64,000 nucleotides of DNA from Sphagnum magellanicum (taxonomy: Eukaryota; Streptophyta; Sphagnopsida; Sphagnales; Sphagnaceae): the NCBI GenBank assembly GCA_021904315.1, contig CM038910.1:22020256-22084255 (forward strand), written 5' to 3'. Shown one piece after another: positions 23,100-35,000 of the stretch. The notes under the pieces are model-generated. The model made no database searches. It was not told the DNA's origin and saw nothing but the letters and a program-made list of their open reading frames with translations. The position numbers and the translations under genes are program-made. Within the stretch, counting starts at the first letter, position 1. Every line of letters begins with the position of its first letter.

Positions 23100-26000
23100 G
23101 TGGTGCCACTCCGACCTTTTAACAAATCTAAAACTTATGTAATAGACAGTAAGCTTCAAGGTTAAGTAGTAAGGGATAAAGATATTCCATCTCTAGTAAC
23201 ATATGGATTGTATCTATGCGAGAGCATGGCGTGATGGTTGTTTGTTTTGCCAAAGTGGGAGAAACAATTCTTGGCACAACCAACCCGTAAATCAACTTCT
23301 GATTTCTTATCTTTATCCACTTGGTGTCCATCCTTGTGGCTTTGTCTTGATATTTCCAAACATTATTTTGTATAGCTATTTCAATAGTCTCTTCCTTCAG
23401 CAACACAACTATGGGTAAGACTTTGTTTTCATTAGAAATATCTACTACTTCCTTCCTTTTCTCCTTCGTCTTCTCTTCTCCTCCATCTTTTTCCTTTCCT
23501 TCATCTCCTTCTATATTTTCTTTCTTAGCTTCTAGTTCTTCTATCCCCACATAAGTCGCATCTAGGGCCTCAATGTAACTTTTGGTATGGTCAAAATGTC
23601 ATTTCTTCATTTCCATCAGTGTCTCTTTGAGTGCAACTTGAACATTTTCTAGTAATTTTAGAACAAATTATTCATAGAGAATTACTTTTACCTAATTTTT
23701 TACAGCAACATTTTCCCATTTTATAATGGTTTGAAATGCCATTAAAGTTCTCTCCAACCTTCGCATTTTCACAATTATAGCATGAAGTTCTTTCTACCAC
23801 ATGTGTTCTTTCCCCACCATTATCTTTCAATCCTGATTATGGTTAGCACAATTTTTCTTAAGCATTGTCTCGAAATTTGTTATTTTGTCATCACGTTTTT
23901 GTAATTCCTCCTCAAAACCCTTGAATTTTTCATGCAACGATTTTTTTTCTGCCATCAACATTCGAACTTCATGCTTCTGGTATGTGATCTCTACATCGGC
24001 CCTTACAATGATTTCAAGTCGACTCTCCTAAGCTATTTGTTTTTCTACTTCCACCATTTTTTATGACTCTTCAACTTTCTTAGATCCAATTCTAAGATCT
24101 TTATCAATTTTCCAAATCCTTCTTCCCTATAGCCTTGAATACTTCTTCTCTTTTCTATTGATTAGCATCCTTTTTTTCTAGCTTGACCATGAGTTGAACA
24201 CATATTTTCTTCAAGGCTGCTAGCCCCAATTGATCATCCTTATGAATGTTTTCTAGGAACTGGACATGCTTAGGTATGTCCTAAATATGTTTTTCCAGGT
24301 CCTTTTGAATTTCGTTAATCAAAGACATTAGTTTGCTTTTAATTGTTGAATGATTTTTTCTTGTTGTTCACCCTCTTTACGAGTTTTTCATATTACTACC
24401 AAGAATTCTTCAACAATATCTTCCAACTCCTTCTCTTATTTCATATCTTTAGTTACATCCCTTTCATAAAACATAGCCACTGCTTTTGTCAAAATGTCTT
24501 CCACATATATTGATTTTGGCATTTTGACTTGTTCTTCAATGTCCTGTGTCTTTTCAACTAATATAGGTTAAGTGGCCATGGGTGTTACTACCACTGAAAC
24601 TTCGTTTCTTTCATCAACTTCCTTCTATCTTCCCTAGCTTCATTGGACTCGATGTGCTCATGTGTTACTTCTATTAGTATGTCGGTTTCCCTAGTGTTTT
24701 GCACTTCTTCAGCTATGTAACACTCTTGGTTAGCCATTTCTTTTGTCACTATGACCATAGGGTTTTAGTCCACCATCCTTGATATAACTTACTTTAAACC
24801 TTGCCCCTCATTGCCATCACCTACTATAGTATCTTCCCCTATCTTTGCTATTGGTAATAGCTCAACTGTTCTAGTGTAATATTATGGGTATCCCCCTCTT
24901 GTAGTAACAATAATGTAGGGTGTTCATGATGATGACTCTTCCTTCTTCTTTTTCTTCTTTTGGCTAATTAACATGACTACTCGCACATTAATGATAGTTT
25001 GTGTTCTTCTTCTTGGCATAAAGGCTTGTCCTTTTCCATGGGCCCATTCTTTTCATAAAATTTGCTAATGATGGTTAAGGCGGGTCCTATTAAGTTATTT
25101 TTTAATTTGCTAACTTTTTGCTAAAAAACAATAATTTCGTTTTGCAGCTTCTGTGTGAACCATGCTCTCAGTTGGTAGTTCCTTCTTCAATTGCATGATT
25201 AATTGCAATAAGTGCACTAGGTGCATACTTGTTACCCTATCTGAAAGTTACTATTTCCGTTAAAGTTACTAACTTCATGACCTTCAAAGGTCCATTTGTT
25301 TTGGCTATCAAGTATCCAGAGTGTGGGATGTATTGTTTTGCTTCTTCCCTTGTGAAGTATTTAGCAATGGAGACATTGTAACCTTCCTTCCCTCTTGTAA
25401 CTACTTTGGTGCAAGGAAGTTTGAAAATCTTAACAACAACTTCGACTTGCAATTTGATTTGTTTCCCATGTAACATTATCACTTCATTAATGACTTGGTA
25501 GTTACAAATCATGTCTATAATTATGGAAGAATTAACTTCAATCCAATCAAAATTTTGAAGTTGGATGAAGCATGCCTTTTTCGCCCAACTTACCTATCAT
25601 CTCTCTAGAAACCGTATCATCCCATGCATACATCCGACGAAATTAATCATTTCTAGATCCTTTGGAATGATACTCCTCTCCACTTCCTTGACACGCCGCC
25701 GTTTTGGAGCAGCATTGACACTCCTACCTTCTAAATTATGCTTCATTTCAATGATCTATTCCTTATACAAATTGAAGTCCTAGTTATAAAGTATTATCAC
25801 AAATTGCCTATAAGGAGACTACAAAGGCTTTCGATAAACTCCTATGAAGAAAAGGTCAAAATCAAATTGTAATACCTGAGAATCCAAATGCTATTGTTTT
25901 GTTATGGAATATCATTGCACCTTTGACTCTTGCTTTGCTTTTAAGTATTATTGCACCCGCAACTTGATTTCTTCAAACTTGTGATCACATTGCATGTGCT

Positions 26001-26200
26001 TTTTTTCTTGGAAGACTTTGAAGGCTCCTTTTCGTATGATCACCTCTCTTTGTCAAAGCTTGTTTCTTTGATCCTTCATAGTAATGTTTGGAGTCTAAAA
26101 ACTTGTAAAGTCCTCTAAGTCTAAGTTCTCGATGCCACTCTCTTCCCCATCTATACCCTTGTCTCACTCTTCTTTGAGTTCTTTCTAAGTGTTTTCACAA
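23100..26200 (-). pseudogene. Unrecognised decayed minus-strand coding region with a K/E-rich part
   Basis: Long minus-strand stretches read as protein. From 25512 to 25237 there is a compact, globular-looking segment (KYFTREEAKQYIPHSGYLIA). Below 25 kb, and clearly at 23430-23550, the reading is rich in lysine and glutamate (EGDEGKEKDGGEEKTKEK), which suggests a coiled or disordered tail. The plus strand is correspondingly rich in TTCTTC words. I cannot name the family. It has the same orientation as Gypsy-B and lies 3' of its pol, so it could be an extra ORF carried by that element or an unrelated host or transposon gene. It is broken throughout. Confidence 0.4.
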
Positions 26201-26769
26201 CAAGATTTTTTATTGTCTAATGCTACAAATCGTAATGTGTGCCATCTTCTTGCATAATTCTTTGCAAAAACCTTTCCATCAATTCCCTATCTCAACAATG
26301 CTTCTTGCCTATTGTCACTCTTCTTCTAATTTTCTTGTCTTGTTCTTCATGTGCCCTAGAGTTCCATTCAACAATACGTTCAATACGTTCATTGTCTCTT
26401 CCTGCAAAGTCTTTCCATAATGAATACATGTGTTTAATGGCCCATAATTCCTCCTACTATCTAGGGCTTAATAAATGTAATAATGGTTAAAAAGGCTTCT
26501 ATTCATCCATAGGCATTGTGAGTAGGTTGTTGGAGTTTTCTTCTATTTGTTTCTTCATAGTAGGTTTGTTTAATTTAAACCCCCTATTCATACTTCTATT
26601 AGTAGTAATTGTTGGAACAAATTTGGGTAGGTATAGTTGACCCAATCATTAAAAAAAATCTTGTCCATTTTGACCATCATCTTGCAACTACAATATGATT
26701 GTTATCCAAACCTACTATAGTTGTGACTATGATCTTTGTAATCCTATGTGTCCATGCAATTTATGAAAT
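26201..26769. other. AT-rich gap, no gene
   Basis: Short open frames of 66 and 83 codons show no family resemblance and look like chance. Words such as CTACTATAGTTGTGACTATG near 26710 resemble the subterminal repeats near 19.7 kb and may be CACTA debris. Confidence 0.45.
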
Positions 26770-27230
26770 GTTGGCTAAGTAATTAAATTATTAGGTAGGC
26801 TAGGTAGTAGATAATAAATATTTAACCTAGGTAGTATGTGATAAGTAGGATAGGTAGTAGGTAATAAGTAGTTAAATTAAGTAGTAGGTATTTTATTGTG
26901 TTGATATATGATAATTTTTTGTATAGGACAAAGGATGTGATAATGTTGTAATGTTGTAGTGTTTCCCTTTCATTAGAATTTATCCCATATCCTTTGTCTA
27001 CAACTTCAAACTTTTAAAGTATATAAATAGGTGAAAGAATGGATTAGATTCATGGCATGCACTATAAACATAGTGCATGTGCCATATGGGATGAGCCAAT
27101 CAAAAGGCTTGTCCCCAACAAAATAAATAGGATCCTACCTACCTACTTAGCCTATGCTAGGTAGCCTATTCTACCCTAGCCTAGCCTAAAATAGGTTGCC
27201 TATTATAGTTTAGCCTAGGATAGATTATAA
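26770..27230. repeat. (TAGG)n / (CCTA)n-rich inverted repeat region
   Basis: TAGGTAGG-type words at 26790-26890 face CCTACCTACC-type words at 27135-27200. Between them, at about 26973-27026, is a block (GAATTTATCCCATAT, AAAGTATATAA) shared with the right arm of the 38758-38897 hairpin. This suggests the two loci are copies of one non-coding element family. Confidence 0.6.
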
Positions 27231-27399
27231 TGAATTAATTATAATATTGAATTTAATTAATTATACTAATATAATATTTAATTGTTGTAATTATGCTATT
27301 TAATTATTATAATTATAACATATCTTTTTTGAATAAATGGAAAATTGCCACATGTTTTATGACCATTGGTTCTTTAAATTACCACGTGGTTAAATCCTA

Positions 27400-27708
27400 A
27401 CCACCCATCAATGGCACATTTGCTAGCATGCAACTATCCCAAATGAAGTCGCAAATGTAATCGCAAATTGGGGTTCCACATCATATTAAGGAGCATCCAT
27501 GGCAATGGATAATAAATTATGGCCTACTCACAAAGTTTGTGACTACACTTTCAACTTCATGGCCATGTCATGTCCTTTGCAACTAACTATCTTATGGCAC
27601 TTGTCTTAGGTGACTAGGCTATTTTTAGTCACATGTGTCCATTATAACTACAAATGACTCGTAAATCCAATCGTTGATTTTCATATTTCTTCTAGTGGAT
27701 GTTCTTGA
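27400..27708 (-). mobile_element. CACTA-like terminus, reverse orientation
   Basis: The plus sequence ends ATATTTCTTCTAGTG, the reverse of a CACTAGAAGAAA terminus of a type seen in plant CACTA elements. The preceding bases contain repeated GTGACTA / AACTA words like subterminal repeats. It directly abuts the last Gypsy-B coding. Its partner end was not found; the CACTACACC end at 19605 differs in sequence. Confidence 0.4.
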
Positions 27709-27837
27709 TGTTCACATGTATTTAGGTCTTCTTGAATTATGGTTACGTTTTCTTGGCTTTATTTCCTTAAACCTCAGCTTGCCACTTGGCAGCCATTCGA
27801 TTTCGTTTGTGTCATCATTTCTACTCCATAGCTTAAA

Positions 27838-28709
27838 CGATGTGCTCCCAAGCTCCTTAATGGATTCAAATGTGAGTCCAAACTGAAAACAACAGAAGAG
27901 CAAGGAGTTGGGGCACGCTCCTTGGCTCGTAGCACTTTGAGGGGGTAGAGGGGCGTGATGAAGCTCCAGGATGGGACTAAAAAGAGTGACAAGCATCAAC
28001 TACTCACACGGACCTACACAAAACCAAATGGTTAGTGCATAATTACAACACTTTTGGTACTAGGACGAACCATGGGCAACTTGGACTCATAAAACTCATC
28101 ACGGCTCGGACTTGGGGGAAGCCACCACCTTCCCCTTTATAGTATACTCTATGCCTCTTCATGAGGCCCACATCCAAATGGCTTTTTGTCCCAGGAGTCT
28201 CGAAATTGCCAAAGTTGGGACTCTCGCGACTTTGGGGCCCCATAACTTTGTGTGCAAACCTCTGATTGAGATGAGCTCTAAAACAAAGTTGTAACCCTCG
28301 TTGAGAGCTTTTCAACAGTATGTCGCACGCCACCTACACGTAAGGAAATCAAGTCAATTCCTGACTTTTAGTGGTCGGGAGTCAAATTACCAATTTGACT
28401 CCTGACCTTTCTTTTGGCCATAACTTGTGTTTAAGATTCCAAATGGGTGATGCGAGCCCATTTAAGACATCTACATTTCAGTAGCTTTCCAATGGTATAA
28501 AGAACTCCTCGAGCCATTGGGTTTTGACCCTTGCAATCACTCTCTGAACATTTGGGAGTCCACCGAGACTCCACCTCCCAAAGTGGAAGCTCCTTTGGGA
28601 GTGTGAAGGTTCATTCCCTCACACTTTCCTTCACTCTCGGGCTTCCCTCTTGGCCTGCAACCTTACAAGCCCTTGCCTTGGTCGCAAGCCCAAGGTTAGG
28701 GTTGCGACA
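27838..28709 (-). mobile_element. TGTCGCAACC-family solo LTR, copy 4 (872 bp), minus orientation
   Basis: On the minus strand it starts TGTCGCAACCCTAACC. Its end is at 27838 by alignment with copies 1 and 3. The flanks TTAAA (27833-27837) and TTAAG (28710-28714) match at four of five bases. It sits in the 3' part of Gypsy-B, with element sequence on both sides. The conserved hairpin is best here (28374-28408). Confidence 0.8.
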
Positions 28710-28889
28710 TTAAGTTTGAGTTCTTTTGGTTTGGTTTTATGATCAGTCCAAGGTAGGTTAGTAAGTGTGGTATGTTCATTCTTCTTTCGTACTGATTTAA
28801 TTCTTCCTTCAATATTCACAACGGTTTTCATTATTACAATAGGTGGTTCACCATGATGATATTTTTTTAGTTGATTAATATTTTACCCT

Positions 28890-30100
28890 CTACACGTCAT
28901 TGTTGCTTAAAGTATTAAGTTCCATTGTGTAGTTATTGTATACTTTCTGTACTTTATATGGACCTTCCCACGACAATTTAAACTTACTTCCTTTAATTTT
29001 TGTTACCTTTGGTAACCATAATATTAATTCGCCTTCTTCAAAACTTTTCATTTTGTTTTTGTCATCTTGTTGATATTTTTTTAATAATTGGATGTGATTC
29101 ATATTTTCTTCGGCTTGCTAACGTTTTACATCAAAATGAACCAAATCACCCATTCTTACCCAAATTGCAGTTTCAATATCATCGTTAGGTACACCTCGAA
29201 TCCATTGAATAGGGACCAAATACTCTCTTGACATCATAGGTTGGATTCCATAAACCAACTCAAAAGGGGTATATTGAATGGTTATTTTGTATGTTGTTCA
29301 ATATGCCCCTAGTTTTGTAAATAACATAACATCCCAATCTATTCAATTTGCATTAACTATTTTGGCAAGTATCATGCCTAAGGTTTTATTTGTCAATTCA
29401 GCTTGTCCATTCCCTTGGGGATAGTAAGTTGTTGATTTGTGATGGGTGATCATAAATTCCTGTGTGAGTATTTCAATATTCCTATTAATGAAATGACTCC
29501 CTTGATCATTTATTAAATGAATTGGACAACCAAAACGTGTGATAATATGTTCATACAAAATTTTTGCTATACTTTGAATCATTGTTTTGTAAGGCTTTTG
29601 CTTCAACCCATTTAGTTGTATAATTCGTAGCTACAATACTATATTGATCAATTACTGATATATCTTGCTACTAGTTTAATTGGGCCCATAAAATCAAATC
29701 CCCACTTCATAAATAGTTCAAATGCCAAAATTGGTTTAAAGGGTCCATTGTCATTCTGCCATAGTGGTCCCAAATGTTGATAGATATCACATGTTCAACA
29801 CATTTCAACTGCATCAAATAATGTTAGCCACCAATAACCTAAAGTCAATATCTTTTTAATAGTGGTGTTAATGCCAAAATGTCCTTTGATGAGTCCTTCA
29901 TGTAATTCCACAAATACCTTAGAAGCTTCAGTGGGTGATAACATTGCCGTAAAACATTGTTTGGTCCTAGATTGTATAAAACTTTGTCATATAATGTATA
30001 TGGTCTAGATTTTACTATAATATGACTTCTTTCCTTTTTTGGTATATTATTTTCAAAATACTTTTTTGGTAAGTATTCCAATATAGGACCATACTAATCA
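28890..30100 (-). mobile_element. Gypsy-B integrase region
   Basis: Minus-strand coding shows an N-terminal stretch (about 29845-30081), the mid-core with FGCPIHLINDQGSHFIN and STTYYPQGNGQAE (29343-29606), and a C-terminal chromatin- or DNA-binding tail (28890-29102) with FKLSWEGPYKVQKVYNN. These are characteristic parts of a gypsy integrase. Confidence 0.88.
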
Positions 30101-30199
30101 ATTCCCATTGTGAATAAAATTGCATTAGGTAATTGGTCATCAACTCCAATAGCCAGTTCACCATGGCTTATCTAGGATAATTGGTCTAGCACAATGTAT

Positions 30200-31820
30200 A
30201 CTTGACTCAATTTGTAAACTACTTTAAAATTGAATTCCTATAAAAGTAACAACCATTTCGCAATACGACCTATAACGACTGGTTTATTTGCCAAATATAA
30301 CAAAACTTGGTGGGTGACAAAGAAGGTGAAGTTATTACCAAGTAAATAATGTTGTAATTTCTTTATTACATGAATCATGGCCAACAATTCCTTTTTGTGG
30401 TGGAATAGTTCGTCTTTGCATTGTTCATTAATCTACTAGCATAGAGTATTAGTTTATCAATAGTATTATCTGGATTTTTTCCCAACGTAACACCTAAAGC
30501 AAAATTGGATGCATTGGTATGTACATGGAATTCCACATTCCGATTTGGTACAATCAGTATGGGTAAACATGTCATTGATGTTTTCATCCATGCCCATGAT
30601 TTATTATATGCATCATCCCACTTGAATTCTTCATTCTTTTTAAGCAGCTTACACATTGGTGTAGTTTTATTAGCAAAATCCTTGAAGTATCGTTAATAAA
30701 AGCATGCCACTCTAAGGAATCTTTTAATCTCAATGGCGTTAATTGGTGTTGGCATTGTAGTAATGGCTAAAAGTTTTCGTGGATCCACCAATAATCCTTC
30801 ATTACATATAATATGCCCCAATAATACACCAAAATTGACACAAAAAACACACTTTTCCGGATTAAAGCTAATATCATTGACATGACATTCTTGTTAACAA
30901 ATAGGAGATCTACTCAAGTGCAAACATAAATCTTTATTGAAAGGAAACTACAACATAATGTTCACAACACAAAACACAACATCAAGAACTCTCCAAGGTT
31001 CTTGTCACATGAAATACACAAACTTGTGTAATGAAGAAAAGAGATCCAAACCATCAACACCAAGGTATTTAACTAAAAGACCAAACCACAAATAACCAAA
31101 CTAAAATAAGTAACGAAAGTAATTCAACCTTGTGAAAGTAACCCAGTTACTTTCCTACTCCAGTAACTAATGAAACCTAACTAGTTGAGCTTGAATTCTC
31201 AACAATTCTTCCAAACACTTTTGTAATTACTGCAAATGGTCTTCCTTATTACCATAAACACTAAAATTGTCCAAAAATACTTCCATGAAATCATTCAAAT
31301 ATTTCTTTAAAAATTGTTTTACTACTTTTTGAAAGGTTGTTGGAGCATTATAAGCCAAATAACAAATTACATTGTATGCATAAACACCCCATTTCGAAAT
31401 AAAAGTTGTTTTCTCTTTATCCATTTTAGCCATCTTGCCATCCATGAATGAATACATTTCAGGTCTAACAACATAATTCAATATTGAATTTTAAAAGGGT
31501 AATGGAAATGGGTCTTTTTTCATTTGTGCATTTAATTTTCAGTAATCCAAGGATATATGTAATTTACCATTTTTTTTCGCACAATGACCAATGGTGATAA
31601 CTGAGGTGTTGTTTCAATCAAATAGATAAATCCTACATCAAGTAATTTATCTAAATTTTTTCTAACTTTCAAGGTGTAATTTGGATTCATTATGTATTGC
31701 TTATGTTTAATATGTTGGGTATTTCCCATGAGTTCAATATTATGTTCATATATTTCCCTAGGAATTCCTTTCAATTCCTTGTAACTCCATGCAAATACGC
31801 CTTTATAATCAATCAACAGG
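30200..31820 (-). mobile_element. Gypsy-B RT and RNase H region
   Basis: The RT N-terminal part is at 31532-31816 (LSPLVIVRKK), the catalytic part at 31227-31481 (APTTFQKVVKQF, VFLDNFSVYG), and the connection and RNase H at 30375-30656 (FHVHTNASNFALGV). The copia-family solo LTR at 30892-31204 lies just 3' of the RT catalytic segment. Confidence 0.88.
30892..31204 (-). mobile_element. Solo LTR of the young copia family (313 bp)
   Basis: Reverse complement of the 3029-3341 LTR at full length, with about six base differences (roughly 2%). The exact 5-bp target duplication ATTCT lies at 30887-30891 and 31205-31209. It keeps the 9-bp inverted repeat at 31134-31154. It arose from a separate insertion followed by LTR-LTR recombination and is older than the full element by its divergence. 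It sits inside Gypsy-B. Confidence 0.97.
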
Positions 31821-32203
31821 TCTTTGACTTGACACTGAAATGTAATTGGTAAAAGAACACTAATTAATACATCTCAAGGTTATTCTTCACTTCCTAAGTT
31901 TAGCTTTGCAAGTTGTTCTTTAGTAGTGATAGTTTAGCCATTAATCTTTTTGTCCTTAATGATTAGATCTACTGCTTCATCAAGAATTAATACTTTGCCT
32001 GGTTGGTGTTCATAAAAAATCACTGGGTGTGCATTCTTCTCTTTTGGTTGTAGCATTCCACAATCAATTTTAGGTAAGAAGTATAATTATTTTGGGGCTA
32101 CGTCTCCTATAGGCCATAACTTTATAATTGTTCTATATAGTTCCTCTTCTTCTTGTTCAAAAAGCCCTTCTTCCCAATCAAATTCATTATCCAAATTTTT
32201 GGG

Positions 32204-32560
32204 TTATTGTGATGATTTAATATTTACAAGCTTAATAGTGCTAAGTGTGACAAAAGTAATAGTAAAGGTGTTATCGCCCCAATTATGATGAGCTTTGATT
32301 TGTTTTAACCATGGTCTTCCCAAATGCATGGAGTATGCCTCAAATCCATTATCTAAGTTTAGTATTATTATTGAAATTTTATAAACATAAGGTGCCAAAT
32401 CAATTTTTAAATTCGTAATCAAGCCCAATGGTTAGATTGGGTTAGCCATTCTTATAACAAACATAGTTGGTTGAGGTTTCCTCAACCCGAGTTTCTTCCT
32501 TAAACCCTCTAAGATAATATTTACATCAGACCCTCCATCCAAAAATACATTTCAAACTCC
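32204..32560 (-). mobile_element. Gypsy-B protease-like region
   Basis: Minus-strand reading contains LDGGSDVNIILE and HLGRPWLKQIKAHH, the start and end motifs of a gypsy retropepsin. It matches the 11480-11810 segment of Gypsy-A in pattern. Confidence 0.7.
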
Positions 32561-33059
32561 AAATTTTCCTACTTGAACTTGAACTACTAGCATTATTTCA
32601 TCAAAAAAAATTATTTTCATTGTGGTTACTTTACATACATCAGTCATTTGGGGTTCTTTCATTTTCAACAAATATTTCCTCAACTTAAATTATGGACAAA
32701 TCCTAAGTAATTGTCCTAGTTTAACTTCCAATTTTAAATTCATCCATTTTTGGTAACTCTTTAATGTTTTCTAATTCACAACAATTCTCAATTGCATCCT
32801 TCTTTACCAATGGTCCCTTTTCCAATTGCTTTTGTGGGAAAAATTCTATATTTTTTCTCAACCATGTTGGTCTTCCCTAGACATTATCCCTATTGTTTCA
32901 ATAATTTATTCAAGCATCTTCCCTTGACTTGTGGGTTTACCAATGCCCTTCCTTTGGGTATTAGTGTTTGGCATAACAATACCTTTAGTCATTTGAATTG
33001 CTTGTTCATACTTTCTTTCCAATTTGATTTGTCATCTCTAGCACTGTCAATTGGAGTTG

Positions 33060-33330
33060 ATGAGTTGTTTTCATCCATAATGTCGACTTCAATAGTCGAC
33101 TTGTTTTTCCCAATCATGTCAACTTATACATATGTGGCATGTTGACCTTACTTATTGACTTGTTTTCTTATACCATGTCGACTTTTTTTTTTGTTTCATG
33201 TCGACTTCACTTGTCAACTTGTTCTTTTGTGTCATATTGATTTCACTTGTCGACTTATTCTTTTGGCTCATGTCAACTTCCCTTGTCAACTTCACAACAT
33301 TTGTCATTTCAACACCTTTTGTTGATTTTC
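33060..33330 (-). repeat. Short tandem repeat inside Gypsy-B, about 36 bp units
   Basis: On the plus strand the words GTCGACTT / GTCAACTT recur with intervening TTCTTTTG about every 36 bases. The minus-strand reading repeats EVDMSQKNKSTS-like units of about 12 residues, rich in lysine and serine/threonine. It lies between the gag knuckles and the protease, so it is probably a hydrophilic linker that expanded by slippage. Confidence 0.65.
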
Positions 33331-33599
33331 CTTCCACCATGCTTAACCGTGTCGTCTTAACATGGTTTCCTAGTTGATTTCTTTCCTTGGTCATCTTTCT
33401 TGACCAACTTCCATTGGGTGAATCACCTCAAGGGGCAAAAACTTTTCTAATGATGCATTTATGTTCAACCCATCTGGTTGTAACTTGGTGGGTTCCAAGT
33501 TATTACATTTCGATAACTCCAACGATTTGTCTTCAAACTCTTGTATGGATTATAGTTCTCTTACTACATCTTGAAGAACATTTTTTTCTTGTCCCCATT

Positions 33600-35000
33600 T
33601 AGTTCATGGTCCTATCATAGGACTTAACTCTTTTTTTTGAATTTCTTCCTCAAGCATACAAGCCTTCTGACCTCTTGTGGTCACAAAAACATCCAATATT
33701 GGTTGGTCCCAATCAATCATAGCAACATTCACTTTAACCTTTGGTTTGGACTTCTTTTTCTTTTCCTCCATAACTTTCTTCTAGATAGGACAATCCTTCC
33801 TTACATGTCTTTTACGACAACAAAAACATTTTATGTTTCTTTGTCTGAATCCATTATTTTGGTTATAAGCATGCTAATTATAGTGATTCTTTTAATTATG
33901 TTGTCCACATTAATTTTGTCCATTGTATTGTTGATTACCAAATCAATTATGCTATGGTGGTGCTTCATAACTTTGTTGTTGTTATTGAATTACTGGCACT
34001 TTAGCTTACATTATGTGTATTAGTACAATTTCCCTTGATGGACATCTTCCACTTACTATTTTAATTGGGCAATGATCTATATTATGTTCATTGCTTTTAC
34101 ATATTTGATAGAATTTATCGAAGAATTTGCATTTTTTGGTGAAGTGTCCATTATAATAGTTCTAGTAATAAACACTTCTTTTGATAGTGTCAAATTGTAC
34201 TTTAATATCTTTCTTTTTGGTTTTACGGTGATATTCTTCATCTTCTTCATCTAATTATTCACTATCTGAATTAGTTTGATGATATTTTGTTATATTTTTC
34301 CGCTTCATTGGTAATTCTTCTTCCATAGTTATTGTAGATTTTGTTACTTCTACCAATGTTTTTTGCAACATACTGATGATAACCATTTTTACTTTGGTCC
34401 ATAATCCTTTTCTAAATGCTTCACAAAAACAAATATCATCATGTTGTTGTGGAATAATTGTACATAATTGTAGGAATCGATCATAATAGTCTTCCATTGA
34501 TTCATATTTCTTTTGTTTGGCATAACATGAAGCTACAACAACTTGCCCTTCGCTTGGAATTTCACTAAATCTTGTAATGAATGCTCATTGTACTTGATTC
34601 CATGTTGCTACTGGATGTGCAATTTCATATTTAATAAACTAGTTGGCAACTTTCTTTTTAAAGAATTGGGAAAGTATTTTATCTTATGAGCATCTATGTC
34701 CTCACCATTAGTTACACATACTTTGGTTAACTATCGAATGTGTAATACTAGATTGTCATTATCATGATACTTTGGTAATTAGACTTTCAAAACATTAACA
34801 AGTGCATAGCCATGAGGGGAGGTACCTTCATAGTTAGTATGCCAGTTGACTTTGTCAATGTTGTCTACACATTTGGTTGAATATTTGTTGTAACAAAATT
34901 AATGCTTTGAGTGAATAGCTTGAACAAATTTTGCTCTACTACTTTGCTGTTGTTATTACTAGCTTCTATTGTTAAGTTGTCACTAATTTTATGCTTTGAT
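33600..35000 (-). mobile_element. Gypsy-B gag region
   Basis: The capsid-like segment at about 34255-34600 (MEDYYDRFLQLCTIIPQQHD, FRKGL) resembles the retrotransposon gag domain. Zinc-knuckle-like segments follow at about 34040-34110 and 33790-33828 (CFCCRKRHVRKDC). It is broken. Confidence 0.72.

Noticed and set aside
33637-34254. Hydrophobic plus-strand frames that look like membrane proteins
   Set aside because: They are antisense to the Gypsy-B gag region; the hydrophobicity comes from the T-rich complement of a lysine-rich sequence.
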